DNA from: Sinorhizobium meliloti 4H41
GTDB taxonomy: Bacteria > Pseudomonadota > Alphaproteobacteria > Rhizobiales > Rhizobiaceae
Reading direction: 5' to 3'
Assembly (NCBI RefSeq): GCF_000375585.1
Contig: NZ_AQWP01000002.1
Coordinates: 496,001-560,000 of the forward strand
DNA length: 64,000 bases
A program made the translations under genes and the position numbers. Positions within the stretch are counted from its first letter, which is position 1. The number at the start of each line of letters is the position of its first letter. Of this stretch, positions 27,501 through 34,914 are shown piece by piece. The notes beneath the pieces were generated by a model. It was not told the DNA's origin. It made no database searches and worked only from the letters and a program-made list of their open reading frames with translations.

Positions 27501-27577
27501 CCCGGGCGCTTCCCACGCTCGGCTGCTCCTCGTGGTGTGTTGGTCCGGCTCTCGCGCAGCATGCACCACTCCCGCAT
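24488..27577 (-). CDS. Class III cyclase-like domain fused to AAA ATPase and TPR regulator
   Basis: The 1029-residue protein has three regions. A class III nucleotidyl cyclase homology domain spans about residues 35-210 (YDLVGSTDL with metal Asp44; EAGDGGVALFP with Asp88). A STAND-type ATPase has P-loop GDAGIGKSRLL and Walker B VVVAVEDVHWIDP. A long TPR-like helical C-terminus follows. The transition-state Asn of the NxAAR motif is replaced by Ala (ALAMAARL, Ala162), although the Arg is kept, so cyclase activity is doubtful. It is the first gene of the YcaO-TfuA operon; its stop overlaps the YcaO start. It probably senses a signal and controls or scaffolds the system (inference). Confidence 0.85.
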   Translation of the reverse strand: MREWCMLRESRTNTPRGAAERGKRPGGSSVRGGERRIVTALCYDLVGSTDLMHVMDIEDYQELMSAFQLASKQAIASHSGVMQHEAGDGGVALFPIELEAKDAASLAIRAGLGIVEACKRVGREAGQDDLQVRVGIATSVALVREGSREGWTREPVTGAALAMAARLQAITAPNSVLVCEETRHLAGRSHAFVFQGSKELKGFAAPEKVWRALGHKLGVDRFYAFGRMGGPLINRENELHTIGQLWDGVLAGQGSVVLIQGDAGIGKSRLLREIRRRTRAKRSKLLFFQCLPGGFRSTLHPLLNNLPEAASGSGGQMGPTTAAVAALFERNGIRDAEVVDVFSYLLGAQGSRLQSNEDPKAIREKAHRAMLRALEAVCRRGPVVVAVEDVHWIDPTSRDLLGEAARIIAKFPVLLVTTSRPSYASEWLDAANPTRLALRPLDSDETRLAIKAKWPEHRLALLPDLFDATERISGGVPLFIEEICQWVSQNVEPDTMRLSESANPSHVSAFESILESRLQQLGTAREVARAAAVAGTQVTLPLLRALLPDFGKSALANAADTLCETGFLTRIRVPGRTAYGFRHTLIQETIYNAVLRKQRQVLHRRLFTAVNQNRGMAAWIDTGALAEHAERAGLVEEAVPLFIAAGKESSSRSAMIEARQFLEHALALCGQLSESDTAEPLKLSAFTALGPVVAGLVGLNSPPARRLYEEGVEIARRRPLSEQSKWFPIYWGWWFTGSDFRVMHDRALEVRSMLSKANEPEIQLQVNHCIWAIDFNLGRHRETQEAIKAGLALYDEKRAKESRTEFGGHDAKVCGLGQLALSLWLTGRTKASDAALSRMIAFTDRIAHAHSKAHSLDTEAVSAFYRDDFERLVEVSARMADFAKRHKMQSLSGLSILFSGWAEAHRTSLASGHATFQNGLALLRELGTVADLPIYLCMHATLLGLAGKIEPAIDVVNEAIGRGEETGHAYWLAELHRCRAILRARAGERKDAVATDLRCAVEIAESQGATALIRRARHSMRELGIAIGR

Positions 27578-27950
27578 TCGCCTGCCAGGTCCGCTCAGAT
27601 ACGCGGCGCTGCCTGAGGGCGACCTGTCTGTCTCGCATTTTTCCGACGTGATCCCGACCTGAGTGCGGAAAATATCACCCCTGACTGCACGCGGTGTCGG
27701 GACCGACTCGGGGAAGGCTGATTGCCCGTTGGGGCAATGTCAATCGGCGGGCAGTTGCAAAACGTGCAGCCGGGCAACCTTTCCCCTTCGATGAGCGTTA
27801 AGACGCGCCTTCTTGTGCTGCAACCCACGCCGTAACCGCAGGCGCTACTGGATTGCCGCACGGTTTGAGCGCAACCTTGAAAGAAAGGCGGCGCAGGCAC
27901 CCGGCGCCTGGAGGATGATTTTTCGTCAGATCTGCATCAGGAGACGATCG
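27578..27950. promoter_or_regulatory. Divergent intergenic region between cyclase operon and patatin gene
   Basis: The 373 bp hold no convincing gene and must carry the promoters for both the YcaO operon and the patatin gene. A short hairpin-forming inverted repeat, ATTGCCC-gttg-GGGCAAT, lies at 27721-27738 and is the only clear symmetric element. It could be an operator shared by both directions. Confidence 0.45.
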
Positions 27951-29846
27951 ATGGCACGCACTCCCGCGAAATACTGCGATCTCGTCATGAAGGGCGGCAT
28001 CACCAGCGGTATCGTCTACCCGAATGCCGCTCTGGCGCTTGCGCGGGACTACCGGTTCAAGAATATCGGCGGCACGTCGGCCGGGGCGATCGCAGCTGCG
28101 GCTTGTGCGGCGGCCGCGGTCGGAGATCGGCGGAAGCAGATGAAGGCGGCGATCGCTCAACCAGAGGAGCACGTCGGTTTCGAAGGCCTTGCGAAGGCAT
28201 CGTCGAACCTCGCCTCTCCCGGCTTCATCAACGGCCTCCTCCAGCCTGCGGCCGGCGCAGGTCAGGCATTCCGTTTGCTCGTCATACTCGCCGGCAACGC
28301 CGGCGTTCTTCGCAAAGGCCTTGCGCTTCTTGGAAGCGCCGTGCTCATCGCACCCGTCGAAACGCTGCTTCTGCTCGCGGCCCTCACGGGTCTTGCCTAT
28401 GCTGTCGGGGGGCAAACCGGCATGATGGCGGCGGCTCTACCGGCTGCGGTCTGCGCCTATCTGGGAGGGGCGGTGTTCTCGGTATTGCGCATCGCTCGTG
28501 TCCTGCGCCGCAATCTGATGGGCCTCTGTACCGGCACGGCACCGGATCAGCCCGCCCGCCCAGGAAAGATGGTCTTGACCGATTGGCTCCACGAAACCCT
28601 GCAGGCACTGTCCGGCAAGGCTTCGGACCAGCCCCTCACCTTCGGCGATCTTTGGACGGCGGAGCGCTACCCCGGCGAACCGGGCTCCGACCGGGCCGTC
28701 ACCCTGAAGATGATCACGACCGGCATATCGCACCAGGAACCGCGCAGCCTGCCGTTCGAAAGCGCGCTTTTCTGGTTCCGGCGCACGGAGTTCGATGCGC
28801 TTTTTCCCAAGGTCGTCGTCGACTGGATGGTAGAGAAGGCTGGGGAGCCGGTCACCGTGGCGGGTGAGGATTACTATCTGCTACCGCATGGCGCCGACAT
28901 GCCGGTGCTCGTCGCAACGCGCATGAGCCTCAGCTTCCCCCTCCTGATCAGCGCCGTGCCGCTGCATGAGCCGGCCCGCCGCGAAAGCCCGTCGGACGGA
29001 GAAAACGAAGCTGAAGATACGACTTCGGACGAGGACGAACAGAAGACCGTATTGGACAGCACGGAAGCGCTGACCACCGGCGGCAAGAAGCGCAGGGCCA
29101 GGCCCGCCGCGTTCCGGATCTGCTGGTTCTCGGACGGCGGCATCAGCAGCAACTTCCCGATTCACCTCTTCGACCGGGCGCTGCCCCGATGGCCCACCTT
29201 CGCCATCAATCTCGTTTATCCGGGAACCTCCGATACCGGCTCGCGGCCGGAGGTCTTTCTGCCGGAGAACAACCGGCAAGGGTGGCAGCGGCACTATCAG
29301 CCGATTGCACGCAAGTCGGCAGTCCACGAACTCTGCGCCTTCGTCTTCGCGATCGTCGCGACCATGCAGAACTGGCGCGACCTCCTCCAGTCGCGCGCGC
29401 CCGGGCATCGCGAACGCATCGTCCATGTCTCGTTGAGCCCACAGGAAGGTGGCCTGAACCTCGCCATGTCGAAAGAGGTCCTCGCGACCGTCTCGAAAAA
29501 AGGCACGGCCGCCGGCGAGGCATTCGCCCGGTTCTCCTTCGAGAACCATTACTGGATCCGCTGGCGCAATCTCGCCTCGGCACTCCAGCGCTACACGATC
29601 GATATTGCCGCGAGCGACGCCTATCAACCGAGGATTCCGGATTACGAAACCGCCTATGCATTCGCTCGCGATCCCGCGTCGACGCCACCCTCCTATCGGT
29701 TTGGAAGCAAGGCGGAGCGTGAATTGGCGGCGCAGCTTCTTCAGGAGCTTATCAACGAGGGACAGAAATGGAGCGATGAAGGGCCTGACTTGACGAAGAC
29801 CGCCCCGAGGCCGCTGCCACAATTGCAGATCGCACCGACTTACTAG
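27951..29846 (+). CDS. Patatin-like phospholipase with central membrane segments
   Basis: The ATG at 27951 has AGGAGA upstream and starts MARTPAKYCDLVMKGG; the frame is open from 27813. The 631-residue protein has a patatin fold: oxyanion-type KGGITSGIVYPNA, nucleophile elbow GGTSAGAIAA (Ser near residue 43) and catalytic Asp in SDGGISSNFP (near residue 395). Between them lie two hydrophobic helices (about residues 120-185) that probably anchor it in the membrane, and an acidic low-complexity loop (ESPSDGENEAEDTTSDEDEQ). It is likely a lipid acyl hydrolase. It diverges from the cyclase/YcaO operon. A toxic effector role is possible but unproven. Confidence 0.82.
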   Translation: MARTPAKYCDLVMKGGITSGIVYPNAALALARDYRFKNIGGTSAGAIAAAACAAAAVGDRRKQMKAAIAQPEEHVGFEGLAKASSNLASPGFINGLLQPAAGAGQAFRLLVILAGNAGVLRKGLALLGSAVLIAPVETLLLLAALTGLAYAVGGQTGMMAAALPAAVCAYLGGAVFSVLRIARVLRRNLMGLCTGTAPDQPARPGKMVLTDWLHETLQALSGKASDQPLTFGDLWTAERYPGEPGSDRAVTLKMITTGISHQEPRSLPFESALFWFRRTEFDALFPKVVVDWMVEKAGEPVTVAGEDYYLLPHGADMPVLVATRMSLSFPLLISAVPLHEPARRESPSDGENEAEDTTSDEDEQKTVLDSTEALTTGGKKRRARPAAFRICWFSDGGISSNFPIHLFDRALPRWPTFAINLVYPGTSDTGSRPEVFLPENNRQGWQRHYQPIARKSAVHELCAFVFAIVATMQNWRDLLQSRAPGHRERIVHVSLSPQEGGLNLAMSKEVLATVSKKGTAAGEAFARFSFENHYWIRWRNLASALQRYTIDIAASDAYQPRIPDYETAYAFARDPASTPPSYRFGSKAERELAAQLLQELINEGQKWSDEGPDLTKTAPRPLPQLQIAPTY

Positions 29847-29892
29847 CTGGCACGAGCGGTCAACGCCAGCAACCCCTCCCTGCAGCTCTTCA

Positions 29893-29921
29893 TTGTAGAC
29901 GCGGATTCACTTTCGCTATAG
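29893..29921 (+). promoter_or_regulatory. Housekeeping-type promoter of the first LysE gene
   Basis: TTGTAG (29893-29898) and CTATAG (29916-29921) are separated by 17 bases, close to the rhizobial sigma70 consensus CTTGAC-N17-CTATAT. Predicted transcription starts about 30 bases before the LysE start codon. Confidence 0.55.
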
Positions 29922-29956
29922 TAGTCGGACTGTCGGCAGCCGCAAGAGGAACAAAC

Positions 29957-30589
29957 ATGCCATCGGCGGGATCGCTAATTACCTTCTTCATCACCACCGC
30001 TTTGTTCGCTTTTATTCCGGGGCCGGCTATGCTCTATGCCGCGGCCCAGACCATGGCGCGCGGTCGATGGTCCGGGCTGATGGCCACCCTCGGCATTCAC
30101 ATCGGCGGCTATGTGCACGTCGCTGCCGCCGCCGGCGGGCTGTCTATTCTTTTCCATGCCGTGCCTACACTTTATCTGGCGGTCAAATTGACCGGCGCCG
30201 CCTATCTGATTTGGCTCGGCATTTCTCTCTTCTGCCGGAAAGCTCAGGAACATGCTCCTCTACCTGAGGCGGATCCGAAATCGGGCCGTCGCGCATTTGC
30301 CGAGAGCGTCGTCGTGGAAGTTCTGAACCCAAAGACCGCATTATTTTTCATTGCGTTTCTGCCGCAGTTCGTAGATGCCTCCGCCGCGCTTCCGGTATGG
30401 GCTCAGTTCCTCATCCTCGGAACGGTCGTAAACCTGGTATTCTCGTCAGCGGACGTCCTCTGCGTCGTACTTGCAAGCGCCGTCGTATCGAGATTGAAGC
30501 GTTCGGGCCGAGCGCAACACCTTTTTCAACGCATCGGCGGCGCAACCCTTATCGGACTGGGAGCCCATCTCGCGATTCAGAAGGGTTGA
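29957..30589 (+). CDS. LysE/RhtB-family amino-acid exporter
   Basis: The 210-residue protein has six hydrophobic segments and the family signatures FIPGPAMLYAAAQTMARGR near the N-terminus and EVLNPKTALFFIAFLPQFV in the middle. LysE/RhtB proteins export amino acids such as homoserine, threonine or lysine. GAGGAAC upstream of the ATG acts as ribosome-binding site. It converges with the helicase gene, leaving 12 bp. A second, different LysE gene lies at 36653-37246. Confidence 0.87.
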   Translation: MPSAGSLITFFITTALFAFIPGPAMLYAAAQTMARGRWSGLMATLGIHIGGYVHVAAAAGGLSILFHAVPTLYLAVKLTGAAYLIWLGISLFCRKAQEHAPLPEADPKSGRRAFAESVVVEVLNPKTALFFIAFLPQFVDASAALPVWAQFLILGTVVNLVFSSADVLCVVLASAVVSRLKRSGRAQHLFQRIGGATLIGLGAHLAIQKG

Positions 30590-30601
30590 TGGGCCAGAGT
30601 C

Positions 30602-31729
30602 CTACCGCACTATCGTCAACCGCTCGGCGGCGCGTGTGATCGCCGTGTAAAGCCAGCGTTCGCGCGTATCGCGGAAAGCCCAGCTCTCGTCGAAAAGCAC
30701 GACGTTGTTCCATTGCGAGCCCTGGGCCTTGTGCACCGTCAGCGCGTAGCCGTAATCGAACTCGTCGTAACGCTTGCGCGTGGACCAGGGGATTTCGCCC
30801 TCGACGTCCTCGAAAGCCGCCTTCAGGAGCTTGATCTTGGCAGCGCCGCGATCCATGTCGTCGTCTTCCGGGCGGATCATCAGGTTGATCCCCGGCTTGA
30901 CCGTCTCCTTTGACGAGCTCATCACCTGCCAGAGCGAACCGTTGAGCAGCCCCTTGGCCGGATCGTTGCGAAGGCACACGAGCTTGTCGCCGGACTGCGG
31001 ATATTCGCTGGTAAAGCCCTTCAGTTCGCGAAGCCGCTGGTTGTAGCGCCGCCGTGTCCTGTTGGTCCCGACCAATACCTGATCGGCTTCCAGCACCATG
31101 GGCTGTGTCACCTGCCCCTTGGAGATGACCTGGGCGGTGCCGTAGTCGCCGTGCATGATCTCCTTGCCCTCGCGCACCTGCATGGCGAGCTGGATGATAG
31201 GGTTGTCCCTAGCCTGGCGATGGATATCCGTCAGGAGAAAATCCGGTTCGTGATTGGTGAAGTAGCCGCCGCCGGAAACCGGCGGCAATTGTCCGGGATC
31301 GCCGAGAACGAGGATCGGCGTGCCGAAACTCATCAGATCCTTGCCGAGCGCCTCGTCTACCATCGAGCATTCGTCGACGATGATCAGCGCCGCTTTCGCG
31401 ACCGGGCTCTGGCGGTTGATCGCGAACATCGGCGCAATCGAGGTCTTGCCGGTCTCCTCGTCCTCCACTTCCTCCTCGCCGCGCGGTCGGTAGATCAGCG
31501 AGTGGATCGTCTTGGCGTTCGTGGCCCCCTTGGAGCGCAGCACCTGCGCAGCCTTGCCGGTGAAGGCGGCGAACACCACCTCGCCATCGACATTTTCTGC
31601 AAAATGGCGGGCGAGCGTCGTCTTGCCGGTGCCGGCATAGCCGAACAGCCGGAAGAGCTGAGATCGGCCTCCCTTCAACCATTGCGAAACGGCCTTCAGG
31701 GCCTCATCCTGTTGCGGAGCGAACTGCAT
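30602..31729 (-). CDS. RecD/Dda-like superfamily 1 DNA helicase
   Basis: The 375-residue ATPase has Walker A GYAGTGKTT, Walker B LIIVDECSMVD, LVLGDPGQLPPV (motif III), IHRQARDNPI and the C-terminal UvrD/RecD2-type YALTVHKAQGSQWNNVVLFD with AITRAAERLTIV. The layout matches short Dda-like SF1B helicases that unwind 5'-3'. The protein has no N-terminal RecBCD-interaction domain and is likely a stand-alone replication/repair helicase. It is a single gene on the minus strand, divergent from the AbrB-family gene. Confidence 0.87.
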   Translation of the reverse strand: MQFAPQQDEALKAVSQWLKGGRSQLFRLFGYAGTGKTTLARHFAENVDGEVVFAAFTGKAAQVLRSKGATNAKTIHSLIYRPRGEEEVEDEETGKTSIAPMFAINRQSPVAKAALIIVDECSMVDEALGKDLMSFGTPILVLGDPGQLPPVSGGGYFTNHEPDFLLTDIHRQARDNPIIQLAMQVREGKEIMHGDYGTAQVISKGQVTQPMVLEADQVLVGTNRTRRRYNQRLRELKGFTSEYPQSGDKLVCLRNDPAKGLLNGSLWQVMSSSKETVKPGINLMIRPEDDDMDRGAAKIKLLKAAFEDVEGEIPWSTRKRYDEFDYGYALTVHKAQGSQWNNVVLFDESWAFRDTRERWLYTAITRAAERLTIVR

Positions 31730-31970
31730 GACCTTGAGTGTCAGGATTCGGCCGCCCGGCGCAAGTGCGGATTTGGCCGGCCAGCCGACGAAGCTCGTGC
31801 GGTGCTGCTGCGCGAGGCCATCACGTCAGCAATCCACGACTTTGTGGCCGACTTCCGGCAAAACGGCTGTGGCACAGTTTTTTGCACTGCACCTTGAACT
31901 GGGGCGGCCGATCCTGCTACCAACGGTGCGCTGCATACAGTGTGCAGCAAGCCGCGCCGCCCGCCGGAGA

Positions 31971-33065
31971 ATGACCTTGAAGCCGGAACAGCCCTCAACC
32001 CCGACGCTGCCCAGGAACGGCGGACTGGGACGTCTGTCCGCCGTTTGGCAGTGGTGCCTGCTGGCCCTGCTCTCCGCCGTCTTCGCCGGCCTCCTCGAAA
32101 TGATCGGAATTCCTGCGGGGCTGCTGATGGGGCCGATGATCGCCGGTGCGCTCGTCGGCATGAATGGCGGAACGATCCGGCTGCCGCGACAGCTCTTCTT
32201 TTGCGTTCAGGTCGTGCTGGCGATGATGATCGCCGCTTCGATGAGTCCCGATCTTCTCGTGACCTTTTCCGGCAATTGGCTCCTCTTTCTCGCCATCATT
32301 CTTTCGGTGATCGGCGTCAGCACGCTCTGCGGCTGGACGATCACCCGGATGGGCATCCTGCCGGGCACGACCGCGATCTGGGGCTCGTCGGCGGGCGCTG
32401 CCTCGACCATGCTGCTGATGGCCGATGCCTATGGCGCGGACGCCCGGCTCGTCGCCTTCATGCAATATCTGCGCGTCGTCTTCGTTGCCAGCACGGCGAC
32501 CATCGTGTCCCATCTCTGGGTGAGCGGCGTCGAAGCCGAAACGGCACCTCACTGGTTTGCCCCGATTGCCGGTCTGCCTTTCATCATGACGCTCGCCGTC
32601 GGAATCGCGGGCGGCTTCCTTGGCAAGATACTGCGTGTGCCGGCCGGCGCCTTCCTCGTGCCCTTTGCAATCGGTTCGGCCCTCAACATTACCGGAACGC
32701 TTACGATCGAACTGCCGCAATGGCTGCTGGCGCTCTCTTTCGCGATGCTCGGATGGAATATCGGCCTCGGCTTCACGCGGGCAATTCTGGCGCATGCGCG
32801 GCGCGCTCTGATGCCGACGATCGTCTCCATCCTGGTGCTGATTGCCTTTTCCGGCTTTCTCGCTCTGTTGCTCGTCAAGGTCGCCGGCACCGATCCGCTG
32901 ACCGCCTATCTCGCGACCAGTCCCGGCGGGCTCGATTCGATCGCCGTCATCGCTGCCTCGAGTGACGTCGACCTGCCATTCGTCATGGCCTTGCAGACGG
33001 CCCGTCTGCTCATCATCACGATGATCGGCCCCGCCCTCGCCCGCTTCGTCGCCGACCGCGCATAA
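31971..33065 (+). CDS. AbrB-family (ammonia monooxygenase regulator-like) membrane protein
   Basis: The frame opens at 31728, but the ATG at 31971 (MTLKPEQPSTPTL) follows GGAGA and precedes the first membrane helix, giving 364 residues. About ten hydrophobic segments form the duplicated AbrB transporter-like domain (GIPAGLLMGPMIAGALVGMNGG, GTTAIWGSSAGAASTMLLMA, YLATSPGGLDSIAVIAASSDV). Despite the 'regulator' label of the Pfam family it is an integral membrane protein, perhaps a transporter. Upstream, 31730-31970 contains no gene; it has one weak inverted repeat (GCTGCA-N7-TGCAGC near 31930). Confidence 0.8.
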   Translation: MTLKPEQPSTPTLPRNGGLGRLSAVWQWCLLALLSAVFAGLLEMIGIPAGLLMGPMIAGALVGMNGGTIRLPRQLFFCVQVVLAMMIAASMSPDLLVTFSGNWLLFLAIILSVIGVSTLCGWTITRMGILPGTTAIWGSSAGAASTMLLMADAYGADARLVAFMQYLRVVFVASTATIVSHLWVSGVEAETAPHWFAPIAGLPFIMTLAVGIAGGFLGKILRVPAGAFLVPFAIGSALNITGTLTIELPQWLLALSFAMLGWNIGLGFTRAILAHARRALMPTIVSILVLIAFSGFLALLLVKVAGTDPLTAYLATSPGGLDSIAVIAASSDVDLPFVMALQTARLLIITMIGPALARFVADRA

Positions 33066-33093
33066 AACCAGCGCCGCAATCGTTACTTGCGCA

Positions 33094-33120
33094 GGGAATA
33101 AATCCGTAGCGTTCCGTGTC
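33094..33120 (+). promoter_or_regulatory. Candidate ECF sigma promoter for the secreted protein-sigma-antisigma operon
   Basis: GGGAATAAAT (33094-33103) followed by CGTGTC (33115-33120) resembles the GGAATAA/CGTC-type promoters used by several ECF sigma factors. It sits 60 bases before the first gene of an operon that encodes an ECF sigma, suggesting autoregulation. Confidence 0.5.
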
Positions 33121-33179
33121 TTATCCTCGAACCCGCCCGAGCGCGGTTCTCGTCGAAGACATCTAAGGAAGGAACGCCC

Positions 33180-33554
33180 ATGAGAACGCTTGCGTTGACC
33201 ATCGCCATCTCACTTGGCACGGCCGCCGCCGCCTTTGCCGCTCCGCCCGTGAAAACGGTCGAGTCGGAGAAAGGGCCGGTGCTCGCCGCCGAAAACGGCA
33301 TGACGCTCTACACTTTCAAAAACGACAAGAAGGGCGTCTCTGCCTGCTATGATGCCTGCGCTACGAATTGGCCGCCCTTCATGGTGGAAGGCGACGCAAC
33401 GGCCGAGGGTGCCTTTTCGGTCGTGGAGCGAAAGGACGGCAGCAAACAATGGGCGAAGGACGGCATGCCCCTTTATTTCTGGGTGAAGGACAAGAAAATG
33501 GGTGACGTCACCGGCGACGGCGTGAAGGGCGTATGGGATGCCGCACGGCCGTGA
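33180..33554 (+). CDS. Exported COG4315-type protein (secreted repeat of unknown function)
   Basis: The 124-residue protein has a signal peptide (MRTLALTIAISLGTAAAAFA). The COG4315 domain has two repeats with the signature GMTLYTFKNDKKGVSACYDACATNWPPF and the second repeat DGMPLYFWVKDKKMGDVTGDG. The Cys pair may bind a ligand or form a disulfide. It is the first gene of a three-gene unit with an ECF sigma factor and anti-sigma factor, and its stop lies inside the sigma gene start region. This arrangement is common in rhizobia and implies a role in an envelope or oxidative stress response. Confidence 0.84.
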   Translation: MRTLALTIAISLGTAAAAFAAPPVKTVESEKGPVLAAENGMTLYTFKNDKKGVSACYDACATNWPPFMVEGDATAEGAFSVVERKDGSKQWAKDGMPLYFWVKDKKMGDVTGDGVKGVWDAARP

Positions 33555-34092
33555 TGGCTTGAATAAACGCGCGGGGGAGGAAATCTCCTCCGCCGACCCG
33601 TTCGAGGAGGACGTCCTGGCGCTGATTCCGGCGCTCAGGCGTTACTCGCGCAGCCTCGCGCGTTCCGATACGGATGGCGAAGATCTGCTGCAGGACTGCG
33701 TCGAAAAAGTGCTTACGAGACGCGCGCAATGGCGAGGCGTGAACCTTCGCGCCTGGGTCTTCACGATCATGACCAATCTTTATCGCAACGGCCGACGCCG
33801 CCGCGCTCAGCACCCGGAAGTGGAGCTTGACGAGACGCTCGGCCTTCGCGCGGAGGAAAACAATGCGGATCCTCTGGAGCGGCAGCGTCTGCTGCGCGCA
33901 CTCGAGCGGCTCTCCGCGGACAATCGCGCCGTTCTGATGCTCGTCGTCATCGAGGGATACCGCTACCAGGATGTGGCAGACATGATGGAAATTCCGGTCG
34001 GGACCGTGATGTCCCGCCTTTCGCGAGCCCGCCGCCAGCTCGCCGAAGCGATGAAGGACGATAACGTGATCGCCCTGCGGAGACCCAAATGA
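33538..34092 (+). CDS. ECF RNA polymerase sigma factor
   Basis: The 184-residue sigma factor has region 2 (LRRYSRSLARSDTDGEDLLQDCVEKVL, RAWVFTIMTNLYRN) and region 4 (AVLMLVVIEGYRYQDVADMMEIPVGTVMSRLSRARRQL). The ATG at 33538 overlaps the upstream gene by 17 bp; a TTG at 33559 is an alternative. It ends in an ATGA overlap with the anti-sigma gene, so the two are translationally coupled. It probably directs transcription from the GGAATAA-type promoter at 33094. Confidence 0.88.
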   Translation: MPHGRDGLNKRAGEEISSADPFEEDVLALIPALRRYSRSLARSDTDGEDLLQDCVEKVLTRRAQWRGVNLRAWVFTIMTNLYRNGRRRRAQHPEVELDETLGLRAEENNADPLERQRLLRALERLSADNRAVLMLVVIEGYRYQDVADMMEIPVGTVMSRLSRARRQLAEAMKDDNVIALRRPK

Positions 34093-34895
34093 GCGCCGAC
34101 TTCGAAACCGTCTCCGATGACGATCTTCACGCCTATGTGGATGGCCACTTGGCGCAACCGGAGCGCGAGCGCATCGAAGCCTGGCTGGAAAAGCAGCCGG
34201 CAAAGGCCGAAGAGGTCCGTCAATGGCAGGCGCAGGCGACGGCGCTGAAGCAGCATTTCGCCTCTTATGCCCGCAGCGGCGAGGAAGATCGCTCGCTTAT
34301 ATCGGCCCGCCGAAAATCACGGAGTACCGGATGGGCATCGGCGGTGCCGACGCTGCGACGTCTCGCCGCCGGGCTTCTGATTTTTGCCGCCGGCGCGCTC
34401 GCCGGAGCCTATGGGCCCGACCTCGTGGCTCCGCCGCCCGAGTCCGCCGATGCCTCCGAGGCGCTCCCTCGGCAGGCACAATCGGCATTTCTGATCTATG
34501 CCAGCGAAGTCCGCCACCCGGTGGAGGTCGGCGCCAGCGAGCGGGAGCATCTCGCCACATGGCTCGGCAAACGCCTCGATTATGGGCTGAAAATTCCCGA
34601 TCTGTCCTCGCTTGGATTCTCGCTCGTCGGCGGGCGCCTCGTGCCGGTCAACGATACGGCAGGCGCAATGCTGATGTATGAAGACGTGACGGGGGAACGG
34701 CTAACGGTCCTTCTCGGCCGCAACCGGGAAAACCGCGAAACGAGTTTCCGCATATCCAGCCAGGGGAATGTCGAGACCTTCTACTGGATAGACGGCGAAA
34801 TCGGCTACGCCGTGACGGGCGAGGTGCCGCGCGCTTTGCTGCAGAAGGTTGCCGACGAATGTTATCGCCAGTTCGAGGCTTCGGAGAGCTCCTGA
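34089..34895 (+). CDS. Membrane-bound anti-sigma factor
   Basis: The 268-residue protein has an N-terminal anti-sigma domain (DDDLHAYVDGHLAQPERERIEAWL), one membrane helix (about residues 97-115, LRRLAAGLLIFAAGALAGAY) and a periplasmic C-terminal domain. The first four bases overlap the sigma gene. It would hold the ECF sigma at the membrane until a signal acts. It lacks the zinc-binding HxxxCxxC of ZAS-type anti-sigmas. It converges on the nitrile hydratase activator gene. Confidence 0.85.
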   Translation: MSADFETVSDDDLHAYVDGHLAQPERERIEAWLEKQPAKAEEVRQWQAQATALKQHFASYARSGEEDRSLISARRKSRSTGWASAVPTLRRLAAGLLIFAAGALAGAYGPDLVAPPPESADASEALPRQAQSAFLIYASEVRHPVEVGASEREHLATWLGKRLDYGLKIPDLSSLGFSLVGGRLVPVNDTAGAMLMYEDVTGERLTVLLGRNRENRETSFRISSQGNVETFYWIDGEIGYAVTGEVPRALLQKVADECYRQFEASESS

Positions 34896-34914
34896 ACGGC
34901 CGTCGGACAATCCC

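Noticed and set aside
24488-29846. Interpretation of the cyclase-patatin pair as a CBASS or Pycsar defence system
   Set aside because: No CD-NTase, ubiquitin-like accessory or Pycsar-type small cyclase is present, and the cyclase lacks its catalytic Asn. Kept only as a weak possibility in the findings.
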